Assembly: GCA_026119935.1 (NCBI GenBank)
Contig: JALRMH010000052.1
Coordinates: forward strand, 205,245-269,244
Direction of reading: 5' to 3'
Length of the DNA stretch: 64,000 bases
From: Endothia cerciana
Taxonomy: Eukaryota > Ascomycota > Sordariomycetes > Diaporthales > Cryphonectriaceae
Part shown: positions 33,010 to 44,170 of the stretch, piece by piece
Layout of the letters: every line of letters starts with the position of its first letter
Numbering within the stretch: position 1 is the first letter of the stretch
Made by a program: the position numbers and the translations under genes
The notes under the pieces: generated by a model
Database searches by the model: none
Told to the model about the DNA's origin: nothing
What the model saw: the letters and a program-made list of their open reading frames with translations, nothing else

Positions 33010-33381
33010 ATGTATCACATGCGCCTCGCCTTGCTCGCTGCGGCACTTCTCTGGAGCGGCAGCTTCGCCGCCCCGATCAACCCTCGCAGCGAGGACGTCG
33101 ACCAGAGCCAATGGATCACTACGTCCCACGAAGTTGAGGCTCGCAGTGAGGACGGGGTTGAGCTTGAGTGGATCACGACCTCTCACGAGGTCGAGGCTCG
33201 TAGTGAGGACGGGGTTGGGCTTGAGTGGATTACGACCTCACACGACGTTGAGGCTCGCAGCGAGGACGTCGACCAGAGCCAATGGATCACTACGTCCCAC
33301 GAGGTCGAGGCTCGTAGTGAGGACGGGGTTGAGCTTGAGTGGATTACCACTTCTCACGACGTCGAGGCGGAGCGCAAGTAA
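33010..33381 (+). CDS. Secreted multi-repeat peptide precursor (dikaritin-type RiPP precursor candidate)
   Basis: An intronless gene of 123 residues; a second in-frame ATG at 33019 would still leave a signal peptide. A hydrophobic secretion signal (MRLALLAAALLWSGSFA) is followed by APINPR and then five tandem 19-residue units (27-45, 46-64, 65-83, 84-102 and 103 to the end). Each unit begins SED, contains WITTSH and ends VEAR; the last ends VEAERK. Units 1 and 4 share VDQSQ before the Trp, the others GVELE or GVGLE. This is the layout of UstA/PhomA-like precursors: signal peptide, repeated cores and processing sites between repeats. The putative cleavage is after single Arg rather than the usual Lys-Arg. 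The divergent neighbour is a UstYa protein. No mature product is known to me with this core. Alternatives are a Kex2-processed cell-surface repeat protein or another secreted repeat peptide. Confidence 0.85.
   Translation: MYHMRLALLAAALLWSGSFAAPINPRSEDVDQSQWITTSHEVEARSEDGVELEWITTSHEVEARSEDGVGLEWITTSHDVEARSEDVDQSQWITTSHEVEARSEDGVELEWITTSHDVEAERK
33088..33378 (+). repeat. 57-bp in-frame tandem repeat encoding the peptide cores
   Basis: Five units start at 33088, 33145, 33202, 33259 and 33316; the last is extended by two codons. Units 1 and 4 are nearly identical in DNA and identical in protein, and units 2, 3 and 5 form a second type. Confidence 0.95.
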
Positions 33382-34500
33382 ACACTTCAAGGTGTGACGT
33401 GCTTCAACACCATCGATAGCACGGCCCAGTTAGTCTCATGACCCCCACCCCCAGCCCATTTCTTCTCTATATGTTTGTTTTCTAACCACCGTCATAGACC
33501 AAGCAAACTTGGACCCAAGGATAGGTACATCAGTGGATAGTATGGAGGCCCAAGTTGGTCGAGTCGGCTCGTACGGAAGGGATCCTGCGAATTGGTATCC
33601 CTAGCCGCCCAATGGGAGTTTATATGGTGATGGCGTGAGAAGTCTTGCAACGTGGATGAGAAAGAACACGGACATACTTAGTGCTTGGATTGATTTAATC
33701 TTGCTCAAGAAGATCTGAATGGCCACTTGCATTCTCGATTATTGATCATCATTATTGCCCTTGATCGATACCTTAGCAGTAATTCGAATAGACCACGCTA
33801 CATTTCTTATCCTGGCCCCGGTCGCTAATCTCACGGAAGACTGAACGCAAATTCCATTTTCAATGCCGTGGTTCACTGCTTCCGTCTGAAGTATCGCAGG
33901 AACTTGATCAATACCATCATCTGTGGACAGGGAGGCGAAGACTGTACCACCAAGGAAGAAATGACTGGAGGGCACGAATATTTTGTATCCCTTGAAGATG
34001 ATCCGCAGCTCCTCAGTACATCAATGTGTAGTATAGTGTTGGCCCCTTCTACAAAAGAAGTTTCTGACATTGAGACAATAATGCTAGTTCTCGTCCATAT
34101 TCTAGAGATGCTTCGCATACTATTTATATAAACCCTTTAAATGGGAATCCGACAAGAGAGGGCGGCTATTCCACCTCCATCTCCCCACTCGGGCACCAGC
34201 CTCCCTCCCAAGCCACACCTCCGCAGTGATACATATATATGGTCGCAACACTTCTGGTGGAAGGGTCCCTAGGATCCTAGAAGTATACAAATGGTTTATG
34301 TTAGCAGAGACGGTGTCGAGGTATACCTGTGCAATAAGCTGTCCTGAGAACTCGGTCCGAGGCGGGGCGAGTTGCAGCGCTGGGGCAGGTATCACTAGCT
34401 GTGAGGCTATTCAGCTGAGTGCTAAACGGATACTTATATTGATGACTCAAGAACTACATACTGAATCTATCTAATGGGTAACGGGCGCTTCCTTATAGAT
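33382..34500. other. AT-rich flank without a supported gene
   Basis: A plus-strand stretch at about 33960-34060 reads GGHEYFVSLEDDPQLLST and looks coding-like, but it cannot be extended or assigned. Otherwise nothing was recognised. Confidence 0.4.
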
Positions 34501-35406
34501 CTAGCTCTTCAGACTCCACCACCCTAGATTGTCTGGATCACCATATCGCTCCTGTCGCTCCAGGTAATCCATCTCACGTGACCTGCTTGGGTTATTAAGC
34601 CAAGCTACATAATGAATATCTTCAATTTCATCAAGACTGATGTCCGCCTCTGCCCATGCTCCTAACGTTTCCAAATATCAGGTAATGTATTCAGACACTT
34701 TAAGACGTTTGCATAACTGGTAGCGTCCCAGATCTGCCACAGCACAGCAGAGAAGAACTCGGGGCTCGGCAGTGGCTACGAAGGCAGGCCAAACGATAGT
34801 ATGGGAACCTGGCGCAGACGGATTGATTTGCTCGAAGAGATGGCGGATGAGAGATCTGTCGGGAAATTATTTCATCCGGCTTGGGGGGCTGGAAAGTGGT
34901 CGCGTAAGGAGGGCGAGTAGTGCGTCTGCGGGAGGTGAGGGCCACCATCTGAGGACCTCGCGCGCACGAGGTAGGTTTCTGTGGCCTCACGGGCAATATC
35001 CACATAAAGCTGGGTCCTCGCGTCCAAGAGTCCAAGAGGAGAGTCCAGCATCTCGTTCGTTCTCACCATGAAGTCAAGGGACTGATTTCGATGTGGCGCC
35101 AACCTTTCCAGGCACCCCAATAGATCTCTCGAGATATGGGAGAAACCCTTGGTGGCTTTCGATTCGCCCAGAACGGTGTAGGTGAAGAAGGGATATCCTG
35201 AGTACGTCAGTTGTCCACATTTACATGCAGAAAGAAGAGGAAAGCACAACATACAGTCTGGTTTGGTGATATAGGAACTCCCTTCATGCAATTTCCCCTC
35301 CTGAGCTAACGTGGCCCATGGCCTGTCCTTTTGCGTCCGAGAAAGCCATAAGCATTTTGTACAGCGTGAGGACATGCTCATGGCCAGTGACAAGGTCGAA
35401 AATAAT
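34501..35406 (-). pseudogene. Decayed fungal transcription factor (Fungal_trans_2-type regulatory domain)
   Basis: Pieces of one protein lie in different frames in the correct order: FDLVTGHEHVLTLYKMLMAF (from about 35400), a middle segment YPFFTYTVLG ... SPLGLLDARTQLYVDIAREA, then IRHLFEQINPSAPGSHTIVW, then FFSAVLWQIWDATSYANV, and a tail ending DNLGWWSLKS with a stop at 34501. The APGSHT.VWPAFVA segment and the following W..TSYANV helix are characteristic of the C-terminal domain of fungal C6 transcription factors of the Fungal_trans_2 class. The reading is broken by a TAA after the SPPSRMK segment and by several frameshifts, and no DNA-binding domain was found upstream. It lies 1.1 kb beyond the precursor gene, where a pathway regulator would be expected. 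Confidence 0.6.
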
Positions 35407-36221
35407 AAGAAGGATAATGGTTTCACAGATAACAGACTATTCCTCTTGAACATCTCATCTACGAAGACTCAGTCATAGGCAACTGAACATCTATAAAGAC
35501 TCAATCATAGGCAATAGACCATCATCTAATATCTCTTCAACCCTATAAAGTATCTCTCGTTTGTTCGTTGAGGAACTCCGACTACTGTATATTCCCATTT
35601 TCCCTCTCAATATCTTCTTTCATTCTTCTTCTTTTTCCTAAGACATCGCCAGCTATGCCGAACCAAGCTCGTGCTGTTGGGGAGCGTTCCGGAGAGACAA
35701 GAAAACCATCTTCAAATGACAATATTAGGACTTCACACAATACTACAAGTTCTATCGAAGATAATCACAGAAACAACCACTATACAAGCTATTGGCCGCC
35801 ATAGAAGGACCGACCACCAGCAAGAGGTAAGCCAAGAACCATGCTCATCATATCTTGAACTCTGTGCTCTTAGGATCTCACGAAATACGTTGTTGGGCTT
35901 TTACTCCAGGTAGGCGCTATAGGCACAGTAAGATAGCAACTGTGGATACGAACAAAGAGAGGGAGCATGTTTAGTGAAGATGTTAATTAGCAATATCTAA
36001 TCCAGTCAAGCTAGAATGTAGTTGTTAGCCCAACAGCGGGCTCCTCCAGAGAGGGAGATTCGCACCTGTCCCGTATCTGATCGGTACCAATACCGCAGCT
36101 TAAGTCTTCATCTTTGCCTAGCCAGATCCTTAACTCCACACCTTTGGCTGTCGCCACTCTGCTATGACACGCCTTTCTGCCGCAAGACAACGATGATGAA
36201 CCCACCAGGACACACAGCCAC
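35407..36221. other. AT-rich intergenic, no gene seen
   Basis: It contains two imperfect copies of an AGACTCA-TCATAGGCAA-type sequence (about 35466-35515), likely a small local duplication. A 50-codon Asn/Thr-rich frame from 35655 has no recognisable content. Confidence 0.4.
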
Positions 36222-36881
36222 GATGGCTACCAGTGGACACCAGAGACTGGCCTCAAAGCTGGAGTGCCATGTCTCGGTACTATTGAACCTCCATCCAGAC
36301 TCACCTCGGACCAAGGCACTATTTACGATGTCGCTGTCATCGGCGCAGGCTATACCGTCTCATCGCGGTCTGTGGCCTTACCACAACCGATCACAAAACT
36401 TTGTTGATCAAAGCCCGCGACAGGGTCGGTGGTCGCTCCTAGTCTTCCAACGTCGGCGGCTATCCTTTCGAGATGGGTAGCACCTAGGTGCCCTAGACGC
36501 AGCCCTTTATCTGGCGGGAGTTGTTTCGGTACAATCACCTGGGCGAGAACCCGGAGATGTCCCTGTAGACTGAAGGAGGCATCAACAAATGCATCGTTAG
36601 GCCTTCCAAGGACCGGCTCTTGCTGTTTCTCTCCAGGGAACAAGAAGACAAGATTTCCGAGAGTGCCATGGAGAAACTTGGCCTAGGAGTGATTTAGACC
36701 AGATAAGGTCACCAAGTAATTGGACGTCCTGCGGGAGAAGCAAGGAAATATCTGGTTCGGTAGTGCGGATTGGGTCATGGGATGGCGCGGTTTCTTAGAC
36801 GGAGGTATTGAGGGTGGACAGCGCGCTGCTAAAGAGATAGCGGATGATTTGAAGGCGAAAGAGATCACGGTGAACCTGTGA
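36222..36881 (+). pseudogene. Decayed FAD-dependent amine oxidase with internal deletion
   Basis: The first part reads a typical monoamine-oxidase N-terminus: a YDVAVIGAGY dinucleotide-binding motif, then ARDRVGGRS, YPFEMGST and a WRELFRYN segment. Stops interrupt it at 36440, 36485, 36494 and 36566, all TAG; two of them fall where the family has Trp, so TGG to TAG is likely. The AGY motif is followed by frame disruption. Coding resumes near 36725 with NIWFGSADWVMGWRGFLDGG, the signature FAD-binding C-terminal segment, and ends at TGA 36881. The entire substrate domain between is missing. It is clearly non-functional. It could have served a secondary-metabolite pathway, but that is a guess from position. 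Confidence 0.75.
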
Positions 36882-37314
36882 GATACGTTTAAAATTTGAA
36901 TTTTTCATAGCTATACACGAGACAGCTCGACATTAAGTAGTGAGCGAACGAGCACGAATATATCAATATTGATGTGATAAGCAAAAAAAAATATGATTCC
37001 AGGTAGTTCCAGGCAGGTGATATTAATTTGTTAGCAGCGTTACGAACCGATGTGGTTTCCAGGACTTAAGAAGGGTTGACCATAACGATGACCCGGTGTA
37101 AGGGAAAGTCCGAAAATGCCTATGGGAGTGAAATTCAGTCCGATTAGCTCCATATCGAGCACTAGAGCAGTGTCAACACAAGCTGCAGGTCTGCGGCGCA
37201 GTCGTCTGATCAGATGCGTAGGGCTGAAACTGTAAGCAAGCCTGACCGAGGAGGTTGCAATATCATTGCCAACACGCTCCGAAACTTACAGCTCTTCCCA
37301 TTACATGGCGACCA
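36882..37314. other. Intergenic, promoter region of HET gene
   Basis: AT-rich sequence changes to GC-richer sequence at about 37180. A possible leader intron begins GTAAGC at about 37232. Confidence 0.4.
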
Positions 37315-39607
37315 ATGTCTGTTAACTGCCCCCAGTGTCAGAATGTTGCCTTTGAACCCGCTCTGGACGATGGTCTGGGAGATTTCCGGGCCAGAATCCA
37401 CCCTGACGAAGCGTCCTTGAAGCAATGTGTCGACACGCGTGCCTGCCATCTGTGCGTCGTACTTCACGGTATGCTGGAGAACCGAAAGAGATTTGGTCCA
37501 GTCGACCGGCAATCCAATGGTCTCGTTGGTAAATACGCCGATATTTCTCTCTGGCTGTGTTACAGGGAGGATGGAGATGAGGGGTCGGACAATTGGGAGT
37601 TCCTCGAGGATGAGTCTCACAAGGTGGACGCACCGAAAGATGTCACGTTTACACATCCATTTGGCTCAGGAGATATACGCATTCGAAATCCTGAGGTGAT
37701 TTCCAGGTCTGCTTGGTACACAGAGGAGCATTTCGAGCCCAACACGCCACTCTCCCAAGCCGTTCCCGACCCAAGCCTGCTAGATATGTCAACGGGAAGC
37801 GATGAATCGATGACCTTCGCCAGGCATTGGATCGAGACCTGCAGAAATAAGCATAAAGGCTGTGGCAAAAGGTCAACCGAGGCTGGGTATACCCCAACAA
37901 GGCTGCTGGACGTCTCCAAGGCCATAGATAGGTCAAACGGCATCGTCACTCTAGTCGAATCCGCGAAGCATACCATCGCATCCAGAGACACTGGAACAGT
38001 CCAATATGCGACTCTCAGTCACCGATGGAATCCAAGATACACCTACTTTACAGAGACATCGAACATCGACGAACACCTAACCAAGGGCATGGAGATCAGC
38101 CTTCTGCCAAGGACCTTCGCAGAGGCATGCATTACCACCCGAAAGCTAGGCCTCCGCTACATCTGGATCGACTCTCTGTGCATTATCCAAGACTCGAACG
38201 CGGACAAGACCTCGGAGATCCCGAAAATGGCCGACTACTACCAAAGCGCCGAGCTGAACCTCTCGGCTTCAACAGAGTCCCTCGGGGGCCTTTGGTCAGA
38301 CCGAGAAGGTGCGGCGACTAAGCCCTTCACGATAAACGCGGCGCTAGTTCTGCCTACTGGAAAGCGAAAGCGGGTAGTACTCGAGCTGGCGCCTGTTCTA
38401 AGAACAAACAAGTCCCACCTGGACTACCGCGGCTGGATCCTGCAGGAACGAATCTTTCCGAGACGGACGTTGTTCTTCGATGCGTACTGGCTGTCGTTCG
38501 AGTGTGGCGAGATGAGCGCGTCTGAGAGCTGTCCTCAGGGGGTCAAGCTTGATGCCTCGTCGAACCGGCTCACTATCGAGCGAGGGCTGGGCACCGAGCT
38601 GGAAAGAGACTGCACACTCAGTATCATCGGGGGCATCGTTAGGTCCATGGACCCTGCAAGCTCAACTAATCCAACGGGTTTGTCTGCCTGGATCTGAACT
38701 CCCTGAACTGAAGACCCGGAATGGCTTTGACTGACAAACAGAAACAGCCATCCGCCGCCAAATCCTCATCCTCTGGTACCGCATCCTGAACGAGTACTCC
38801 TTGCGCCAACTCTCGTTTGAATCAGACCGCCTCGACGCGATCTCCGGCCTCGCAGCGCGCCTCGCCCAGATTATCGACGACGACGGCTACATTGGTGGGA
38901 TTTGGAGGCGCAACATTATTGAGTGCCTCCAGTGGCGACCCGATGATCCACTCCGCGGCAGCGAGGCGACGATCCGCCAGACAACGTACCGCGCGCCCAC
39001 CTGGTCGTGGGCCAGCTGCGAACTGCTGCCGCGGTCGACGTTCCGGGATGCAAGGCGTGTATTGCCCCTGCGGATCTCGAACGAGTTCGCCGACGGTTCG
39101 GGGAGCGAGGCCCTGGTTGAAATCCTGGACATCAGCTGGCGGTGCGAGAGCGCGAACCGATTTGGAAACCTAACGGAGGCGAGTATCACCCTCTCGGGTC
39201 GACCGCTACGGGGATTCGCGTATGCAGGCCAGGCGCCAGATGTGTACTTAGATCTTTGTACGCTAGGCGAGGAGATTGAGGGGATGCCGAAGCAAAAGGC
39301 GCACAGCGGAGGTGGGCAAGCCGGGAGAACTAGAGAACTCATATGGATTCACATTTCTGGAGAGACTAAGCAAGGAGAGCGGGCGAGGATGATCACCATG
39401 GTGTCGCCGGATACTTCGGACCAGAAAGTCGAGGGATATGTGTACCTGCTGCCACTGGCGGAGCGATACCTGCATGGCGCTGGTGATAGCTTGTTCTGTC
39501 TGGTCCTCAAGGAAGTTGGGCCAGGCAAATATGAGCGCATTGGCCATTCGGTGACACGGTCGTGCTATGTGATCAAGGTTGCGGCAAGGCAAATGGAGCT
39601 GGTGTGA
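37315..39607 (+). CDS. HET-domain (heterokaryon incompatibility) protein
   Basis: Two exons, 37315-38677 and 38742-39607, give 742 residues. The 64-nt intron is GTTTGT...ACAG with a CTGACAAACAG end. The N-terminus has a Cys-rich CPQC ... CHLC segment. The HET domain covers about 230-400: YATLSHRW (231-238), LPRTFAEACITTRKLGLRYIW and IDSLCIIQDS, then MADYYQSAELNLSAS. The C-terminal part carries DYRGWILQERIFPRRTLFF and the usual YRAPTWSWAS motif late in the protein. HET proteins trigger cell death after fusion of unlike strains or act in related immune-like responses; they are numerous in Sordariomycetes and often lie in variable regions. No NACHT, WD40 or ankyrin partner domain is fused. Confidence 0.9.
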
Positions 39608-40762
39608 TCAAAACCAGGGCATTGGGTGGATATTTGCAGGAATATAGTACCTAGTGAATATATCGGTTAGTGGTCTGCCATGTTCTAATAGGGAAATCAA
39701 GGTAGCATAGTTGTCAGAACGGAAGACCCTTGAGGACAGGAGCCTAGCTCGGAGGGAGCGAGATGTGCCCTACCTAACACTAGCTGTCGCGACTTCAAGT
39801 AGGGGCTTGATCCCACGCCCTGACTAGTAATTCCGCATTGGAATCTCAATATAACCTTATATCGTTCCGGTGGTCAGGGGTACTGTCAGGGCTCCATGAC
39901 ATCTGTCGAGCTCTGGTCTCTGATTAGAGACTTATAAAGCCGTAGCCACCCACCCTCCTTTCCCTACTCTAGTCTTGAAAAGGAGATATGTTCTTCTCTT
40001 CTTATATGCAGGCCCTTATTGGCCCCTCTTGCGTAGGCTTCATTGCTTTTATTCAAGATCCGGACAGGCACTCTGTCGGCCGAGGGACCTGATCACATCG
40101 CAGTTTTTCTGGCCATGTTCTTTCTCTCCCTCTACGCCTTGGAGCTGCAGCTGGCTGTGTGGTCAGCGATTGCAGGCCAAGAGAGCGAGCGCCCCTACTC
40201 TGTGAAGCCCCCGTATCCCATGCCACGACAGACCACACACATTCTTTGTTGTTCTTGCGGGAGGGGGGGCTTTACGGTGCCCGTTTCCACTATATCTGAT
40301 GAGGAAGTGAAAATTGCATAACTGGGTAGACGCTGGGATGGTGACAGGTCGGGAGTGTGGTTGCAATGAGAGTGTCTGTCTGCCTGGTCTGCACGCACGG
40401 GCCATGCGCATGCGGTTGACCTCCCGGCTGGCTCGTACAGTGAAGCAGCCCACCAAAACTTTTCCACCTGCAACCGCGAGCCACACATGCGTTTGGGGAA
40501 GCACCGAGGGGGTCTGGTACAGTGCTCTGGAATTTCATCTTGACTTTTTTTCCTGCCCCCTGGAAGCCCTTATCCCCTGGTCGTCCCTCTCATACGATCT
40601 GCCGGCCGACTGCGCGTCATCCTCAGTTTGGTCCTTTTTTGTCCGTGACTGGTTCCACTCTGGCGCCCGCTGAGACCCTTGTTGTACCGTACCACCGGCA
40701 AATATCAGCACCAGGCACAAGGCGGCTACCAGGCCGGCGGCTCCTGCTGGAGACGACTCATC
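39608..40762. other. Intergenic, no gene seen
   Basis: This marks the change from the accessory island to conserved genes. Frames present (for example 40043-40321) lack family features. Confidence 0.5.
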
Positions 40763-43700
40763 ATGTCCACTTATAGCAGGTACTACAGGCCTGCCCTCAA
40801 GGACAGCGTCGATGTCCAACTGCAGACGGCCTTTAATGAGGGCCTCTGGCCGTCGGTCATCAGGCTCGCTGCCCAGCGGTATAAGACCAAGAAAGACCCT
40901 TACTATGAGGTGTGTGGACTCGTCTCAACCAAGCTACGTTCACCCAGTCCGTGGTCTGACCCTCATTGGTAGGCGATCAGGGCCTGTGCGGAGTCCCAGA
41001 TGGATACGGTGACGGAAAAGTCAGCGGTCGTGATAGCCGTCGACGCTCTGGTCAGGGATAAGACAGCCGCCCTGGACATCGACTCCATCGAGTTGTACGA
41101 GTGGGCTTTCCAGGGCGCCGGGTTCCCATTCGACTTCTCTCAGACCATCGGGACCCTTCGTGCGAGGTGGGCCAAGGCGAATACCTCCAGTCCGGCCGTT
41201 GTCGAATGTCTCGAGGCTTGTGTCCTGGCGTGGGACCTCGTCAATGCTCAGCAGGTACGACTGTGTTTCGGATACCGAGCCTCTGTGACTGCCTTGACTG
41301 ACGAGCTCAGATCGCTGCCACACTGGACAGGGTACAGGCGGGAAAGTTCGACGGCAAGAGCCTGTACTGGAGCATCACCCTCACGCATCTCCTTGCCGTA
41401 AGTCCCCATTATGACCACTGCTCGCCGCAGCTGTGCTGACAGGAACAGTCAAGCCCACAGTGCCCCGAGAACATGTCGACCGTGTTTAGCAAACTTGCTC
41501 GCATGCAGCTTGAGAAGGCTGCTAATGCCACAACAGCGGTACGGCATGGGCCCCCTGGTCTTGACGCTGACTCTACTGACATGCCGAGCAGGCTGCCGCC
41601 AGCAAGGCACCCGCCCGCGGCTTGCAGGAAGAGGAAGAAATCAATCTTTACTACCGAGTCATCGGCAAAGATGCCTACCTGAAGTCGGTCGCCGACAAGA
41701 CGAGTGCCATCAGTGTCTTCAAGCAGTTTGAACAGGGCCGCAAGTACCTTCTCGTCGAGGGCCTCAGATCCTTCGAGGTAGCTGGTGACTGGGACAGCGT
41801 CTACGACCTCTGCGAATACGCTCTGGGCAGGCAGGACGAGCACGGCAATCCTTCTTTCCTGGCATTCGACATGCGGATATGGAAGCTATTTGTCAAGGCA
41901 GCGTCCATGAGATCGAATATCGAAACGTGAGTCTTCACCCTGTTCTCTCCCCGTGACAGGCGTTTCCATGTTATTGACGGGAGGCGCAGTGCCTTCAACG
42001 ACGTCGCGACAATACTAGACAAGTTCGTCTCGACCAAGGCCAATGTGGCACCGATGTACAAGAAGAACATCGCTCTTGTCACTCTCGAACTTGCCTTTCA
42101 AGGTCCCTCTAGCTTACTCTCCGGCATTACCGGTCCCGAGAGAGCGTCCCCTCGTGTAATAACACTATATCTGATTCTGGAGCAGACCATCCTCCAGCGA
42201 GCGGCCTTTGATGATGTCAAAGAGTATGTTGGCCAGCTTTCGTTCGATGAAGCCAAGTACTTCATCAATAACTTCTCGAGGATGCTGCTCGGAAAGGTAG
42301 GCCCCCAACATGTGCCCAGTACGTGTCGGCTAGGGCTGACGATCACGCAGACCCCGGACGAGCAGAGGAGAACCCTGGCCCGCGCACTCGAGGTCAAGTT
42401 CCGCTATCTCCTCACGACGTGCCCTCTGACACTAGAGCACGTTGTCGTGGTTGGCGAAGCTGAAGAGCCACGACTCAAGTGCAAGTTCTGCTCTGCATTG
42501 ACGGACAGAAACTGCGGAGCGTGCCTCGATAATGTAGCGTCTATGGCACTGTCAGCATACAAGGTCCTCGAGAAAAACCCGGAGCACTTGAAGGGGCTCG
42601 ACAAGGACCCGCGAATCGATCTCGCTCTGGTTGCAGTATCGGCACTGCTCAAACTGAGTGGCCTCTCCCCATCACCAGCTCACACGTCTTCCAAACCCCC
42701 ACGATTGAGCAGTGTCGACGTGTCAAGGTTGCTGCAGGCCGTCGTTATACTTGCAGCACAACTCACAAAAACACCCGACGAAGTTCCTCTTCGTCTCCTG
42801 CTTGTCCAGCTGTATCTCCTTATCGGCTGCGGTTCTTTGGCATACCAGACATGGCTGCCCATGGACGTCAAGCGGACCATTCAAGACGCATTGAGTCCGA
42901 TTTTCTTCGATCGCATCTCTAGCATATCACCCGGCCTGTTCCAACAGGGCCGACATCCACCAACGGAACCTTTGACCTCGTACTACGCCGGATGCCTACG
43001 CGAGGACGCACCAGTTAAGATCTGGGATGCCTTCAAGGCAGGTAGCTATACGTCGATCCTAGACATGGCGGAATACTCTGATAGGTTACGGAGGAGTTGT
43101 ACCCTGGCGATGACAGTCATCGAGGAGAGGAGGGCAAGCCGGGCATATGGTGGACGGCTCGACGGGGGAATAGAGCAATCGCGTCTGCTTGGTGGGTCCA
43201 ACCACGCTCCTGTAGATCCGACAGCTGCTGACCTGCGACAGCTCACGTCGCCGAAGACACGAGATTTGTCAACGCTATCGACCACGGCTCATTCCCCAGC
43301 CTCGAAAACCCGCACGGCGCTCCGCTTCACGAGCTCGTGAAGCTCGGACCAGAGCTCTCTTCGGAGCGCTGCCGCCTCGCCCTACTAGCAGAGCAATTTA
43401 TCGACGCCGTCACCTACAAACCGCCTAAGGATTACAAACCCAGCAAAGCCAACGATGCAGCACTCGCAGACCGTGCCTACTTGACCGAGACATTTGCCTG
43501 CTTACACGAATCCCTGACTACCATCCTACTCAACTCCCCCGGCGTCGTAGCCAAGCTCACCGGCGCAGAACACCACTTCTACACCGCCGTCAGCTTCCTC
43601 TGCGCATTGCTGCCCGCGGCCCTCGAGACGCCCAAATCGAGCCCCCCACCAGCGAGTCTATCCACCGCCATCACGGGCATCAAATCCATCTTCGCATCGC

Positions 43701-44170
43701 TCCGGATGGACTTCACCTCCGTACCACCGCAGCTGGCCAGACTAGAGTCGGCCGACGTACTCCAGTCCCTCACAGACCCACATACCCTCTCCCTCCTCCG
43801 GGAGACCGCCCTCGCCACAAGACAAACGGCAGCCCTGGTCCTCGCCCTCAACGCGTCCGAGCAGGCCCGCGACCGGTCCGGCAAGTCGAATCTCCACAAG
43901 GACGTCGTGGCGGAGGCGAAGGGCCTGCATGAGCTCGCGATCAAGACGCTCTCGCAGGTGAAGGACAGGGTCAAGGAGCTGAAGGACGCCCTGGGGCAGG
44001 GAGGCTGGCTGGACCGCGTTGAGGGGTGGACGTTCCCTGGGGAGGAGGACAAGCTGGGAGAGCTGGCCAGGGATGTCGTTGGTGCGGCCGACGTGGAGGA
44101 GTGGGCTGGCAAGGTGCTGGAGAGCTGGAGGGATGGGGTGAAGGGGTTTGGGATGGTGAGGTGGGAATAG
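40763..44170 (+). CDS. MDM20: NatB N-terminal acetyltransferase auxiliary subunit Mdm20/NAA25
   Basis: Eight exons: 40763-40909, 40973-41254, 41311-41397, 41449-41538, 41592-41926, 41990-42296, 42351-43191 and 43242-44170. The seven short introns have GT...AG ends and the product is 1005 residues. The N-terminus shows the family pattern VQLQTAFNEGLWPSVIRLAAQR followed by KKDPYYEAI, then helical TPR-like repeats. The C-terminal region includes RFVNAIDHGSFPSLENPHGA and HELVKLGPELSSERC. Mdm20 is the ribosome-associating, non-catalytic partner of Nat3/NAA20, which acetylates proteins starting Met-Asp, Met-Glu, Met-Asn or Met-Gln; loss affects actin and tropomyosin in yeast. Reading frame is kept across all seven joints, which supports the model strongly. 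It is convergent with the Ilm1 gene. Confidence 0.85.
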
